17,225 nt of DNA from Candidatus Saccharimonadota bacterium (GTDB taxonomy: Bacteria; Patescibacteriota; Saccharimonadia; Saccharimonadales; JACDBH01), in contig JAGQMT010000002.1 in assembly GCA_020428565.1 (NCBI GenBank), positions 1 through 17,225 on the forward strand. Reading direction: 5' to 3'. Under the pieces are notes generated by a model, which was not told the origin of the DNA, did not search any database, and saw only the letters and a list, made by a program, of their open reading frames with translations. A program made the translations under genes and the position numbers. How positions within the stretch are numbered: position 1 is the first letter of the stretch; each line of letters begins with the position of its first letter. Below, piece after piece: positions 5,948-12,272 of this stretch.

Positions 5948-7027
5948 ATGAATAAACATAACCGACTCTTATTGAACATAGTTTCACAAAAGAGTCGGTT
6001 TTTGTATGTCTTTTTAGTGTTTGTTGGTGCTTTGGGGCTTTCGATGGTCACCGGTGGAGTAGTCAGTGCTAACTTATATGCTAGGCTCAATAATCGCAGT
6101 CTGACAATTGGCACTACCGAACCGGGTGAAATCACGTCTTATACAGTTACTTGGCAATATCCAGCAAGCTCAACCATTGGGTCGGTACGGTTCGTGTTGT
6201 GTGCTGACCCTTACGTCTTGGATGCCTGTAGCATGACGCCAGCTGGTAATATGTCGTCAGCGTTACTGAGTAGCCAATCTGGTGAAACTGGTTTTAGTAT
6301 TGCTAGTCAAACGGCTAATGAGATTTTGATGACTCGTCCTGCGAGCTTGGCTGGTACGATGCAGAACACCTATGTTTTTGATAACGTTATGAACCCAACA
6401 GGCATACACAGTAAGTTTTATTGGCAAATATTTACCTACCCAACGGCTGATGGTACGGGTACGCCAAACTATATTTCTAGTGTGGCCAGTGCTACGGCTA
6501 GCCCGATTATGATTAACACTAAGGTACCACCGATTTTATATTTTTGTGCTGCCCTCACCATAGATGACTGGTGCGAGACAGTTGACGGCAACTTCATAGA
6601 TTATGGTACTTTGGATGCTGAGAATGGTCATAGCTCAAGTTCTCAGTTTGGGGCTGCTACTAACGCTTTGGGCGGTTATGTGGTGACAGTTAATGGCAAT
6701 ACTATGACCTCTGGCAATAAAAAGATTCAGGCCTTGGCTACACCAACAGCTTATCAGACTGGTCAGGCTCAATTTGGACTAAACTTGCGGGCTAATATCA
6801 ATCCAGCCCTAGGTCAAGATGTCTATGGTGATGGTACGGCGTTGGTGACTGCGGATTATGACACTCCAGATATGTTCAAGTATCAGGATGGCGACATTGT
6901 GGCGACTTCAGCTACTGGTACGGTGTTCAATACCTTTACCGTCACCTATGTTGTTAATGTTCCACCTGATTTACCGTCTGGAGTATATAACACAACGCTT
7001 GTATATATTTGTACGGCGTCGTTTTGA
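5948..7027 (+). CDS. Secreted surface protein with two beta-domains (paralog 3)
   Basis: A 359-aa exported protein with the same architecture as the preceding gene. The N-terminus is basic then hydrophobic (18-40), with likely cleavage after 'VVSA' at 38-41. The first beta-domain (about 43-190) has 'NRSLTIG', a cysteine pair (C85, C94), 'NVMNPTGIHSKFYWQIFTY' and 'VASATASPIMI'. The second (about 195-359) is the WxL-like module: 'ATNALGGYVVTVNG' (237-250), 'TGQAQFGLNLRANINP' (271-286), 'DMFKYQDGDIVATS' (308-321) and the C-terminal 'PSGVYNTTLVYICTASF'. The first domain is absent from the 3805 gene. Two more cysteines (C200, C209) may pair. A terminator-like hairpin lies inside codons 5-19 (5960-6003), yet the start at 5948 is kept because starting later would remove the basic part of the signal peptide. 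Confidence 0.8.
   Translation: MNKHNRLLLNIVSQKSRFLYVFLVFVGALGLSMVTGGVVSANLYARLNNRSLTIGTTEPGEITSYTVTWQYPASSTIGSVRFVLCADPYVLDACSMTPAGNMSSALLSSQSGETGFSIASQTANEILMTRPASLAGTMQNTYVFDNVMNPTGIHSKFYWQIFTYPTADGTGTPNYISSVASATASPIMINTKVPPILYFCAALTIDDWCETVDGNFIDYGTLDAENGHSSSSQFGAATNALGGYVVTVNGNTMTSGNKKIQALATPTAYQTGQAQFGLNLRANINPALGQDVYGDGTALVTADYDTPDMFKYQDGDIVATSATGTVFNTFTVTYVVNVPPDLPSGVYNTTLVYICTASF
5960..6003 (+). terminator. Intrinsic-terminator-like hairpin inside the start of surface paralog 3
   Basis: AACCGACTCTT (5960-5970) and AAGAGTCGGTT (5990-6000) form a perfect 11-bp stem with a 19-nt loop, followed by TTT to give five Ts in a row (5999-6003). This is the shape of a Rho-independent terminator on the plus strand. 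It lies 70 nt after the stop of the preceding surface gene but 12 nt into the next one. It could end transcripts of paralog 2, attenuate paralog 3, or both. Confidence 0.6.
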
Positions 7028-7036
7028 TGATACAAT
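7028..7036 (+). promoter_or_regulatory. Possible extended -10 promoter for the DUF916-like gene
   Basis: TGATACAAT, a TGn-extended -10 with TACAAT at 7031-7036, lies directly after the stop of the preceding gene. It would give a leader of about 34 nt that contains the strong Shine-Dalgarno GGGGAG at 7067-7072, 4 nt before ATG 7077. No good -35 is seen. Confidence 0.3.
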
Positions 7037-7076
7037 AATGTTAATTTGCTAATGTTTTACTAAAGAGGGGAGAAAA

Positions 7077-8120
7077 ATGAAAAGATATTTAAGAATGTTT
7101 GTAGCAATGACAGTTATGGCTGGTTTCATTGTTGCTCAATTAGGGAATGTTAGTGGTCAGTCTAATGCTTTGGCTATATCGCCACGCAAGGACTATAACC
7201 TGTCGCCAGGGCAGTCAATTGACGACACATTGACAGTGACTAACCGTAACAGTGAAGAGCCGCTCAACTTAAATCTTAGCGTGATAGATTTTGATAGTCA
7301 GGACGAAACAGGTACACCAAAGCTCATGAGAGACGCTACAGAACGTACGGCGTGGTCTCTAAAGAACTTTATCGATTTACCGCAACAGGTTGTGGTTGCA
7401 CCGGGTGAAACCACACGTATACCTATTCGTATAGATATCCCTGCCGATACGGGTGCTGGTAGCTACTATAGTGCAATTGAATATTCTGCAGGTGGGGCTA
7501 ATGGTGAGTCACAGGTTAATATTTCGGCTTCGGGCGTGAGTTTGGTGTTTGTGACGGTGCCTGGTCAGGCAAAGCAACAATTATCTCTATTGCAATTTGG
7601 AGCATTTGTCCAAGACCAGAGTGGTAATACTGGTTCATTCAAAGGATTGTATTTTAGCGATCGTCCAAAAGTTTTGGCTTATAGACTAAAGAACGATGGT
7701 AATATTGCCGAAAATCCCAATGCTACAATCATCGTCAAGGATTTTAGTGGTAAGGTAGTTTACGAGATAGAGGACGCTAACCAAAAAGACCAATTGGCAT
7801 TGCGTGGACAGACTAGGCGTTTTGACTCTTGTATCAACCCAGAGGACGTAGTGCATAATACTTCTGCGGGTACGGATATAAATTCCATAGTTTGTGGCGA
7901 CACGAATTTTGCCCCTGGTCGCTACACAGCTGAGCTGTCTGTGACCTATGGTAGTAATGGTAACGAGACTCGTACCCTAACCGAGAAGACTACTTTTTGG
8001 TATTTGCCTTGGTGGTTTATTGGTTTGATGGTCGTTGGCTTGGCAGTTCTTATTGGAGCAGGCTTTTATGTATGGCGTCGCATAGAATCATATAAGGGTC
8101 GTAAGACTAGACGTAGGTAG
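7077..8120 (+). CDS. DUF916-like (WxL-interacting-protein-like) membrane-anchored surface protein
   Basis: A 347-aa protein with an N-terminal signal peptide (1-28), two Ig-like beta-domains and a C-terminal membrane anchor (about 309-333) with a very basic cytoplasmic tail ending RKTRRR. The first domain (about 32-135) has the DUF916 pattern: 'AISPRKDYNLSPGQSIDDTL', 'TVTNRNSEEPLNLNLSVIDF', then 'IDLPQQVVVAPGETTRIPI' and 'IPADTGAGSYYSAIEY'. The second (about 160-300) is in the place of the DUF3324 domain of Firmicutes WxL-interacting proteins and has a likely disulfide (C252, C273). In Firmicutes such proteins are encoded with WxL proteins and bind peptidoglycan and WxL domains. Here it follows three secreted WxL-like paralogs, which supports the same job. 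A strong Shine-Dalgarno (GGGGAG) precedes it and a terminator follows. Confidence 0.8.
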   Translation: MKRYLRMFVAMTVMAGFIVAQLGNVSGQSNALAISPRKDYNLSPGQSIDDTLTVTNRNSEEPLNLNLSVIDFDSQDETGTPKLMRDATERTAWSLKNFIDLPQQVVVAPGETTRIPIRIDIPADTGAGSYYSAIEYSAGGANGESQVNISASGVSLVFVTVPGQAKQQLSLLQFGAFVQDQSGNTGSFKGLYFSDRPKVLAYRLKNDGNIAENPNATIIVKDFSGKVVYEIEDANQKDQLALRGQTRRFDSCINPEDVVHNTSAGTDINSIVCGDTNFAPGRYTAELSVTYGSNGNETRTLTEKTTFWYLPWWFIGLMVVGLAVLIGAGFYVWRRIESYKGRKTRRR

Positions 8121-8151
8121 TTATTTGGTTGCTTGATGCAATCTATGACAC

Positions 8152-8188
8152 AAAAAAGCTCTTGGTTATGGTAACTGGGGGCTTTTTT
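8152..8188 (+). terminator. Intrinsic terminator after the DUF916-like gene
   Basis: AAAAAAGC (8152-8159) pairs with GCTTTTTT (8181-8188), and the stem can extend inward by one C-G and several wobble pairs. The T6 run on the 3' side serves as the U-tract. It lies 31 nt after the stop and just before the start of the PKD-protein gene, whose promoter therefore probably overlaps its 3' end. Confidence 0.7.
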
Positions 8189-8194
8189 GGTTAT

Positions 8195-8200
8195 TATATT
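8195..8200 (+). promoter_or_regulatory. Possible -10 element of the PKD-protein gene
   Basis: TATATT ends 11 nt before the ATG at 8212, directly after the preceding terminator. No Shine-Dalgarno sequence and no clear -35 are seen. A transcript from here would have at most a few bases of leader. Confidence 0.3.
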
Positions 8201-8211
8201 AACTAGATATT

Positions 8212-9120
8212 ATGAAAAAGGTTTTGTTAGGTAGTGTTATCGCATTGTTGGTTGGAGTAGCCATGCCGATTATGAGTGTGTCCGCTCAAGATTCGAGACC
8301 ACAGACTAACCCAAGTGAGCAGGGTATAGGTATGGAAGGGCGTATCCAACAGCCAGCCCCAACCAATGCGCCGACTATTTCTTTGCCTAGTAATGGACAA
8401 ACGTTCACCGAGATACCGATAACGGTGACTGGTTTGTGTCAAGATGGTTTACTGGTTAGGATATTCAAAAACGATGTTTTTGCAGGAGCAACCATGTGTG
8501 AGGGTGGTAGTTATACTTTGCAGATAGATATTTTTCCGGGCGAAAACGAACTAGTGGCTATTCAATATGATGATTTGGATCAAGCTAGTCCTGAGTCTAA
8601 TCGTGTCAAAGTGAGTTTTTTGATTGACGTGCCAACTATTCCGGGTTCGCCTAGTGCGGTCGGTGCACGGATAATTTTGACCTCCAACTACGCTCGTAGG
8701 GGTGTCGACCCAGGCAAGGAGCTGGTTTGGCCGTTTGCGATTAGCGGTGGTCGTGGGCCGTATGCTGTCAGTATTAACTGGGGTGATGGCAAGGAAGAAC
8801 TTAGTACTCGTGATAGTGCTGGCGTGTTTGATCTCAAGCATATTTATGATAAACCAGGTATCTACAAAATCATCATCAAAGCAACCGATGCAGATGGTAA
8901 TTCGGCCTTTATGCAGGTGATTGCGGTCGTGAACGGTGACATAGTCGATACGGCATCTGCGCTCAATGAAGCACCGACGGTAGTACGCAACAAAGTTTTG
9001 TGGCAACCATCATTGATTATGTTTCCGTTGTTGCTATCGTCGTTTTGGCTTGGCAAGCGTTATCAGCTCAAGCGTGTACGTTATCGTATGAAACATCGTA
9101 TTGCCCCGATTGATAAGTAA
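8212..9120 (+). CDS. Membrane-anchored PKD-domain surface protein
   Basis: A 302-aa protein with a signal peptide (1-25, cleavage after SVSA), a Pro/Gln-rich stretch, an Ig-like domain (about 53-137) with a cysteine pair (C76, C96), and a PKD-type domain (about 165-241). The PKD domain is shown by 'YAVSINWGDGKEE' and 'LKHIYDKPGIYKIIIKATD', matching the family's 'WxFGDG' and 'HxYxxxGxYxVxLxVxD'. A single membrane helix (about 266-282) then leads to a strongly basic tail. PKD domains usually mediate binding of proteins or polysaccharides outside the cell. The layout (exported beta-domains, C-terminal helix, basic tail) copies that of the DUF916-like gene just upstream, suggesting a second anchored partner of the same surface system. 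It has its own likely promoter after a terminator. The specific partner is unknown. Confidence 0.8.
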   Translation: MKKVLLGSVIALLVGVAMPIMSVSAQDSRPQTNPSEQGIGMEGRIQQPAPTNAPTISLPSNGQTFTEIPITVTGLCQDGLLVRIFKNDVFAGATMCEGGSYTLQIDIFPGENELVAIQYDDLDQASPESNRVKVSFLIDVPTIPGSPSAVGARIILTSNYARRGVDPGKELVWPFAISGGRGPYAVSINWGDGKEELSTRDSAGVFDLKHIYDKPGIYKIIIKATDADGNSAFMQVIAVVNGDIVDTASALNEAPTVVRNKVLWQPSLIMFPLLLSSFWLGKRYQLKRVRYRMKHRIAPIDK

Positions 9121-9143
9121 GTCTATTCATCTCGTACGTTGTT

Positions 9144-9171
9144 TTGAGAGTTGTCTATTATATAGTATAAT
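9144..9171 (+). promoter_or_regulatory. Promoter of mnmA (leaderless type)
   Basis: TTGAGA (9144-9149; 5 of 6 to TTGACA), a 16-bp spacer and a perfect TATAAT (9166-9171) end 9 nt before ATG 9181. Transcription should start at, or a few bases before, the start codon. There is no Shine-Dalgarno sequence. This is the clearest of the promoter/start arrangements in the window. Confidence 0.65.
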
Positions 9172-9180
9172 ATTTGAATA

Positions 9181-10224
9181 ATGTCAAAAAAAGTCTATGT
9201 TGGTTTGTCTGGTGGAGTCGATAGTTCGGTCACGGCTCGGTTGTTGATTGAACAGGGCTATGATGTCACAGGCGTCTATATGAAAAATTGGAGCCAAGAT
9301 TTGCCGGGCTTTGAATGTCCATGGAGACAAGATTACAACGATGCAAAGCGTGTAGCCGTACAACTAGGCATACCGTTTAAGATGTATGACTTCGAGACTG
9401 AGTACAGGCAACGAGTTGTTGACTACATGATTGCTGAGTATCAGGCTGGTAGGACTCCGAATCCAGATATTATGTGTAATCAAGAGATTAAATTTAAAAT
9501 TTTTCTACAGACTGCACTGGAGGACGGTGCCGATATGGTGGCCACTGGGCATTATGCTAGAGTCCGTGACGGCAAATTACTCAAGGCCATGGACGATAAC
9601 AAAGACCAGACGTATTTTTTGTATAGAGTGACTGGTGATGCATTGCAAAAAACAATTTTTCCACTAGGCGATTACACCAAACCTCAGGTTCGAGGGCTGG
9701 CCAAGCAGTTTGGGCTTGTAACGGCAACCAAAAAAGAAAGTATGGGTATTTGTTTTGTTGGTAAGGTAGGTATCAAGGAGTTTTTGTTGCACGAGCTAGG
9801 TCCGCAACAATCTGGCGATGTTATAGATGAATCGGGTCGCATTGTGGGTAGGCACGAGGGCGCAATCTTTTATACCATTGGTCAAAGGCGGGGGCTTGAT
9901 ATTGGCGGTGGTTTGCCATATTACGTTGTTGGCAAGGATATGACGAAGAACGAAGTGTATGTTACTACCAAGCTACATGATGAGCGATTATGGAGTAAGT
10001 CCCTAAAGCTAACTGATATTCACTGGATTGCCAAACCGCCAGCTAGTGGTTTGGATGTGCAGGTCCGTACTCGTCACCGAGCACCACTAGTAGACGCAAA
10101 GTTGGCTATAGATGGGTCTGGCTGTAGGCTGGATCTGCAGGACGAAGTTCGGGCATCTACGCCTGGGCAATCGGCTGTGATTTATCATGGTCAAGAGGTT
10201 TTGGGTGGAGGAATTTTGGTCTAA
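9181..10224 (+). CDS. mnmA: tRNA-specific 2-thiouridylase MnmA
   Basis: MnmA puts sulfur on U34 of the tRNAs for Lys, Glu and Gln, using ATP to adenylate the base and a persulfide sulfur donor. The 347-aa length is normal. The N-terminal ATP-pyrophosphatase domain has the PP-loop SGGVDSS at residues 10-16. The two catalytic cysteines are present: C99 in 'NPDIMCNQEIKF' and C191 in 'ESMGICFVGK'. 'ATGHYARV' (121-128) and 'KDQTYFLYRV' (141-150) are further family blocks. The C-terminal region has 'FYTIGQRRGLDIGGGLPYYV' (230-249) and the closing 'AVIYHGQEVLGGGIL'. Neighbours on the left are surface proteins and on the right a membrane protein, so no sulfur-relay partner is visible. It seems to be its own transcription unit with a leaderless-type promoter. 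Confidence 0.97.
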   Translation: MSKKVYVGLSGGVDSSVTARLLIEQGYDVTGVYMKNWSQDLPGFECPWRQDYNDAKRVAVQLGIPFKMYDFETEYRQRVVDYMIAEYQAGRTPNPDIMCNQEIKFKIFLQTALEDGADMVATGHYARVRDGKLLKAMDDNKDQTYFLYRVTGDALQKTIFPLGDYTKPQVRGLAKQFGLVTATKKESMGICFVGKVGIKEFLLHELGPQQSGDVIDESGRIVGRHEGAIFYTIGQRRGLDIGGGLPYYVVGKDMTKNEVYVTTKLHDERLWSKSLKLTDIHWIAKPPASGLDVQVRTRHRAPLVDAKLAIDGSGCRLDLQDEVRASTPGQSAVIYHGQEVLGGGILV

Positions 10225-10250
10225 AGTCCGCCAATATTTTGCGGTTATCG

Positions 10251-10259
10251 TGGTATAGT
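10251..10259 (+). promoter_or_regulatory. Extended -10 promoter in the mnmA / membrane protein intergenic region
   Basis: TGGTATAGT is a TGn-extended -10 with TATAGT (10254-10259). It ends 8 nt before an ATG at 10268 that opens a tiny reading frame. It would produce a leader of about 170 nt ahead of the membrane-protein gene at 10440. No -35 is evident, as is usual for extended -10 promoters. Confidence 0.4.
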
Positions 10260-10267
10260 ATATTTAT

Positions 10268-10312
10268 ATGCGTAACCTTTATCAGCCTCTAGACAATACT
10301 GGCGCCACATGA
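10268..10312 (+). CDS. Possible 14-aa leader peptide
   Basis: ATG at 10268 opens 14 codons (MRNLYQPLDNTGAT) and ends in TGA at 10310-10312. That stop overlaps the ATG of a second small frame as ATGA. The start lies 8 nt after an extended -10, in the same arrangement as larger genes here. A frame this short could occur by chance; it is kept only because of the promoter spacing and the ATGA junction. Confidence 0.2.
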   Translation: MRNLYQPLDNTGAT

Positions 10313-10398
10313 AAGTAGTAACCATTCCCCTAGCCAAATACCGTATATCTGTACGGTTGGAGAGGCAGGATAGTGTCGTTCAGGATGGCGTAGCATAA
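10309..10398 (+). CDS. Possible 29-aa small protein
   Basis: A 29-codon frame beginning MKVVTIPLAKYRISVRLERQ and ending in 'GVA', TAA at 10396-10398. It overlaps the 14-codon frame by ATGA and could be translated by coupling. Its codons include a 6-bp hairpin, ACCGTA (10340-10345) with TACGGT (10352-10357). I recognise no family. It may be a real small protein, a regulatory leader or chance. Confidence 0.25.
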   Translation: MKVVTIPLAKYRISVRLERQDSVVQDGVA

Positions 10399-10439
10399 CG
10401 TAGTAACGTAATTGTTAATCAAATAGGAGGCAGAAAGAT

Positions 10440-10868
10440 ATGATAGATATAGATAGTAATGACAAAAAAGAAGATTCGGTGGGGTGGGCATTATTTACAT
10501 GTCTGATACCAGGTGTGTTGTTTGTTTGGCATTTCAGAATCAATAAACCACTCAAGACTCGTGATCCAAACGCTCCTAGCTCATACTTGGCGTTAGCGTT
10601 TCCAGTATTGTTTGTTCTGACTATCATCGCTATCATATCTGGCTATATACCACCAGGTGTTGTTGTTGCTTGTGTGATGCTATTTGGGGGTATTGCGTCT
10701 TTTGTGTATCTTGTTAAGTTATCACAGTCGGTTCACAGGATTTCTAAAGGCAAAACGTCATCAGGTCTTATATTTATCGTGTTTCTTGTCTTTGCCCCGC
10801 TGGCGGTCTATTTGGTGCAAGAAGTTCTTAATAATACGCCAAACAGATTGATTGTCGAGGAGTCCTAG
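10440..10868 (+). CDS. Four-helix membrane protein of unknown function
   Basis: I do not recognise this 142-aa protein. After an acidic and lysine-containing N-terminus (1-13) there are four hydrophobic segments at about 14-32, 49-69, 72-94 and 108-128. Between the first two is a basic loop (RINKPLKTRDPNAP). The tail is short and polar (NNTPNRLIVEES). The start is secure: AGGAGG (10425-10430) lies 9 nt before the ATG, so this gene has a classical ribosome-binding site, unlike mnmA and the FtsA-like gene around it. It is preceded by a leader that may hold two tiny frames and a hairpin. Nothing in the context points to a function beyond an integral membrane protein. Confidence 0.75.
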   Translation: MIDIDSNDKKEDSVGWALFTCLIPGVLFVWHFRINKPLKTRDPNAPSSYLALAFPVLFVLTIIAIISGYIPPGVVVACVMLFGGIASFVYLVKLSQSVHRISKGKTSSGLIFIVFLVFAPLAVYLVQEVLNNTPNRLIVEES

Positions 10869-10953
10869 TCGTAGGTTCGTTTGGGGAGTGTTAGATCTGT
10901 CGATATCTGTGGAATTCTTGGCTCGGTTTTTGGTGTAAATCTCAGGATTTATC

Positions 10954-10962
10954 TGGTACAAT
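10954..10962 (+). promoter_or_regulatory. Extended -10 promoter of the FtsA-like operon (leaderless type)
   Basis: TGGTACAAT is a TGn-extended -10 with TACAAT at 10957-10962, ending 11 nt before ATG 10974. A poor -35 (TGTAAA, 10934-10939) sits 17 bp upstream. No Shine-Dalgarno precedes the ATG. The promoter would drive the four-gene operon to 15516. Confidence 0.5.
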
Positions 10963-10973
10963 GATTAGCGTAT

Positions 10974-12263
10974 ATGCTTAAGAAGTTAAAATTGTCCAAA
11001 TCCGCAAAAACAGGGACCAAAGGTACTAATCAAGTATCGCCAGATTACATAGTTGGTTTGGATGTCGGTACCGAAAACGTCAAGGCGTTGATTGGTCGTG
11101 TGGTTGACGATGATATCGAAGTGGTTGGCGTTGGTCGAGCTCATCAGGCACTGTCTGACATGCAGGCAGGGGCGGTATCTGATATTGCGGGCGTTTTTGC
11201 CAATTGTGATCAAGCTTTGTCGCAGGCTGAACAAATGGCTGGTGTGAGTGCTAGGGGTGCGGTGCTTGGTATCGCTGGTGAATTGGTCAAAGGGCTGACC
11301 ACAAGTGTACGGCTATCACGCAAGGACCCGAATAAACCATTGGATATTCCAGAAATCGAAAAGATAATTGGTTTAGTCCAAGCCCGAGCGCTCAAGAACG
11401 CCAAACAAGAATTATCATGGGAACTTGGTGGCAAAGACATAGAGATTCGGCTCGTGAACAGTGCATTGGTTAGCGTGAGTATCGATGGTCATCCAGTAAG
11501 TAGTCCTATGGGATTTCAAGGACGAGATGTCTCAATACAATTATACGCAGCCTTTGCTCCGTTAGTACACATTGGTGCTCTAGAAAAGGTTGCGAGTGAG
11601 CTAGGCTTAGAGCTATTGGCAGTGGCCGCCGAACCTTTTGCGGTTGCTAGAAGCGTGATTGGCAATGACCCCAATGCAAGCACAAGCGCAATACTGATGG
11701 ATATCGGTGGTGGCACGACGGATATTGCAGTCCTAAATGAAGGTGGTGTAGAGGGTACGAAGATGTTTGGTATCGGTGGTAGAGCTTATACTAAGGCGAT
11801 TGAACGTGACCTGTCTACTGATTTTGAGCAGGCCGAGGCACTCAAAATAGCATTGAGTGCTAATAAACTCCCTACCCAAAAGAGAAGACTTGTTGAACAG
11901 TCTCTAGAAAAGACTTTGGATGTATGGATGAGTGGGGTAGAACTAGCCCTCGCTGAGTTTGACCATTTGGACAACCTGCCAAACAAGATTTTATTATGTG
12001 GCGGTGGTGCATCATTAGATATGATTCAGTCTGAATTGCTACAATCCAACTGGTACAAGAACCTACCGTTTACCCGTAAGCCAGTAGTGCAATTGATTTC
12101 ACCTGATGAAGTTTATGGCATTGTTGACAAGACTGGTTCTGTTGACAATCATACATATATAACTGCTTTGGGATTGTTGCGTGTTGGTTTGGACACGATG
12201 GGTCAGTCATCACAATCTAAAAAGAGCATCAAGGATAGATTTAATAGTATACTGAGTATATAA
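10974..12263 (+). CDS. FtsA/PilM-like actin-fold ATPase
   Basis: A 429-aa member of the FtsA/PilM branch of the actin/Hsp70 ATPase fold. Phosphate 1 loop: GLDVGTENVKALIG (28-41). Phosphate 2 loop: 'LMDIGGGTTDIAVL' (241-254), close to the FtsA form. Adenosine motif: 'LLCGGGASLDMI' (340-351). Between the first two motifs is a region of about 100 residues in the place of the SHS2 (1C) domain shared by FtsA and PilM. The C-terminus ends in a short amphipathic segment (KKSIKDRFNSILSI, 416-429) after a Gln/Ser linker, like the membrane-targeting helix of FtsA; PilM has none. That favours an FtsA-type role in tethering FtsZ, but ftsZ is not in the window, and its partner here is a bitopic protein, as with PilM-PilN. 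It heads an operon, 9 nt before the next gene. Confidence 0.85.
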   Translation: MLKKLKLSKSAKTGTKGTNQVSPDYIVGLDVGTENVKALIGRVVDDDIEVVGVGRAHQALSDMQAGAVSDIAGVFANCDQALSQAEQMAGVSARGAVLGIAGELVKGLTTSVRLSRKDPNKPLDIPEIEKIIGLVQARALKNAKQELSWELGGKDIEIRLVNSALVSVSIDGHPVSSPMGFQGRDVSIQLYAAFAPLVHIGALEKVASELGLELLAVAAEPFAVARSVIGNDPNASTSAILMDIGGGTTDIAVLNEGGVEGTKMFGIGGRAYTKAIERDLSTDFEQAEALKIALSANKLPTQKRRLVEQSLEKTLDVWMSGVELALAEFDHLDNLPNKILLCGGGASLDMIQSELLQSNWYKNLPFTRKPVVQLISPDEVYGIVDKTGSVDNHTYITALGLLRVGLDTMGQSSQSKKSIKDRFNSILSI

Positions 12264-12272
12264 GGATAAGAA

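Noticed and set aside
3805..9120. Sortase-type or S-layer-homology anchoring of the surface proteins
   Set aside because: No LPxTG-like motif followed by a hydrophobic stretch and no SLH repeat is seen; the three paralogs end directly in a beta-strand with an aromatic residue.
10225..10245. Terminator after mnmA (CCGC/GCGG)
   Set aside because: Only four base pairs with a nine-base loop and no U-tract after it.
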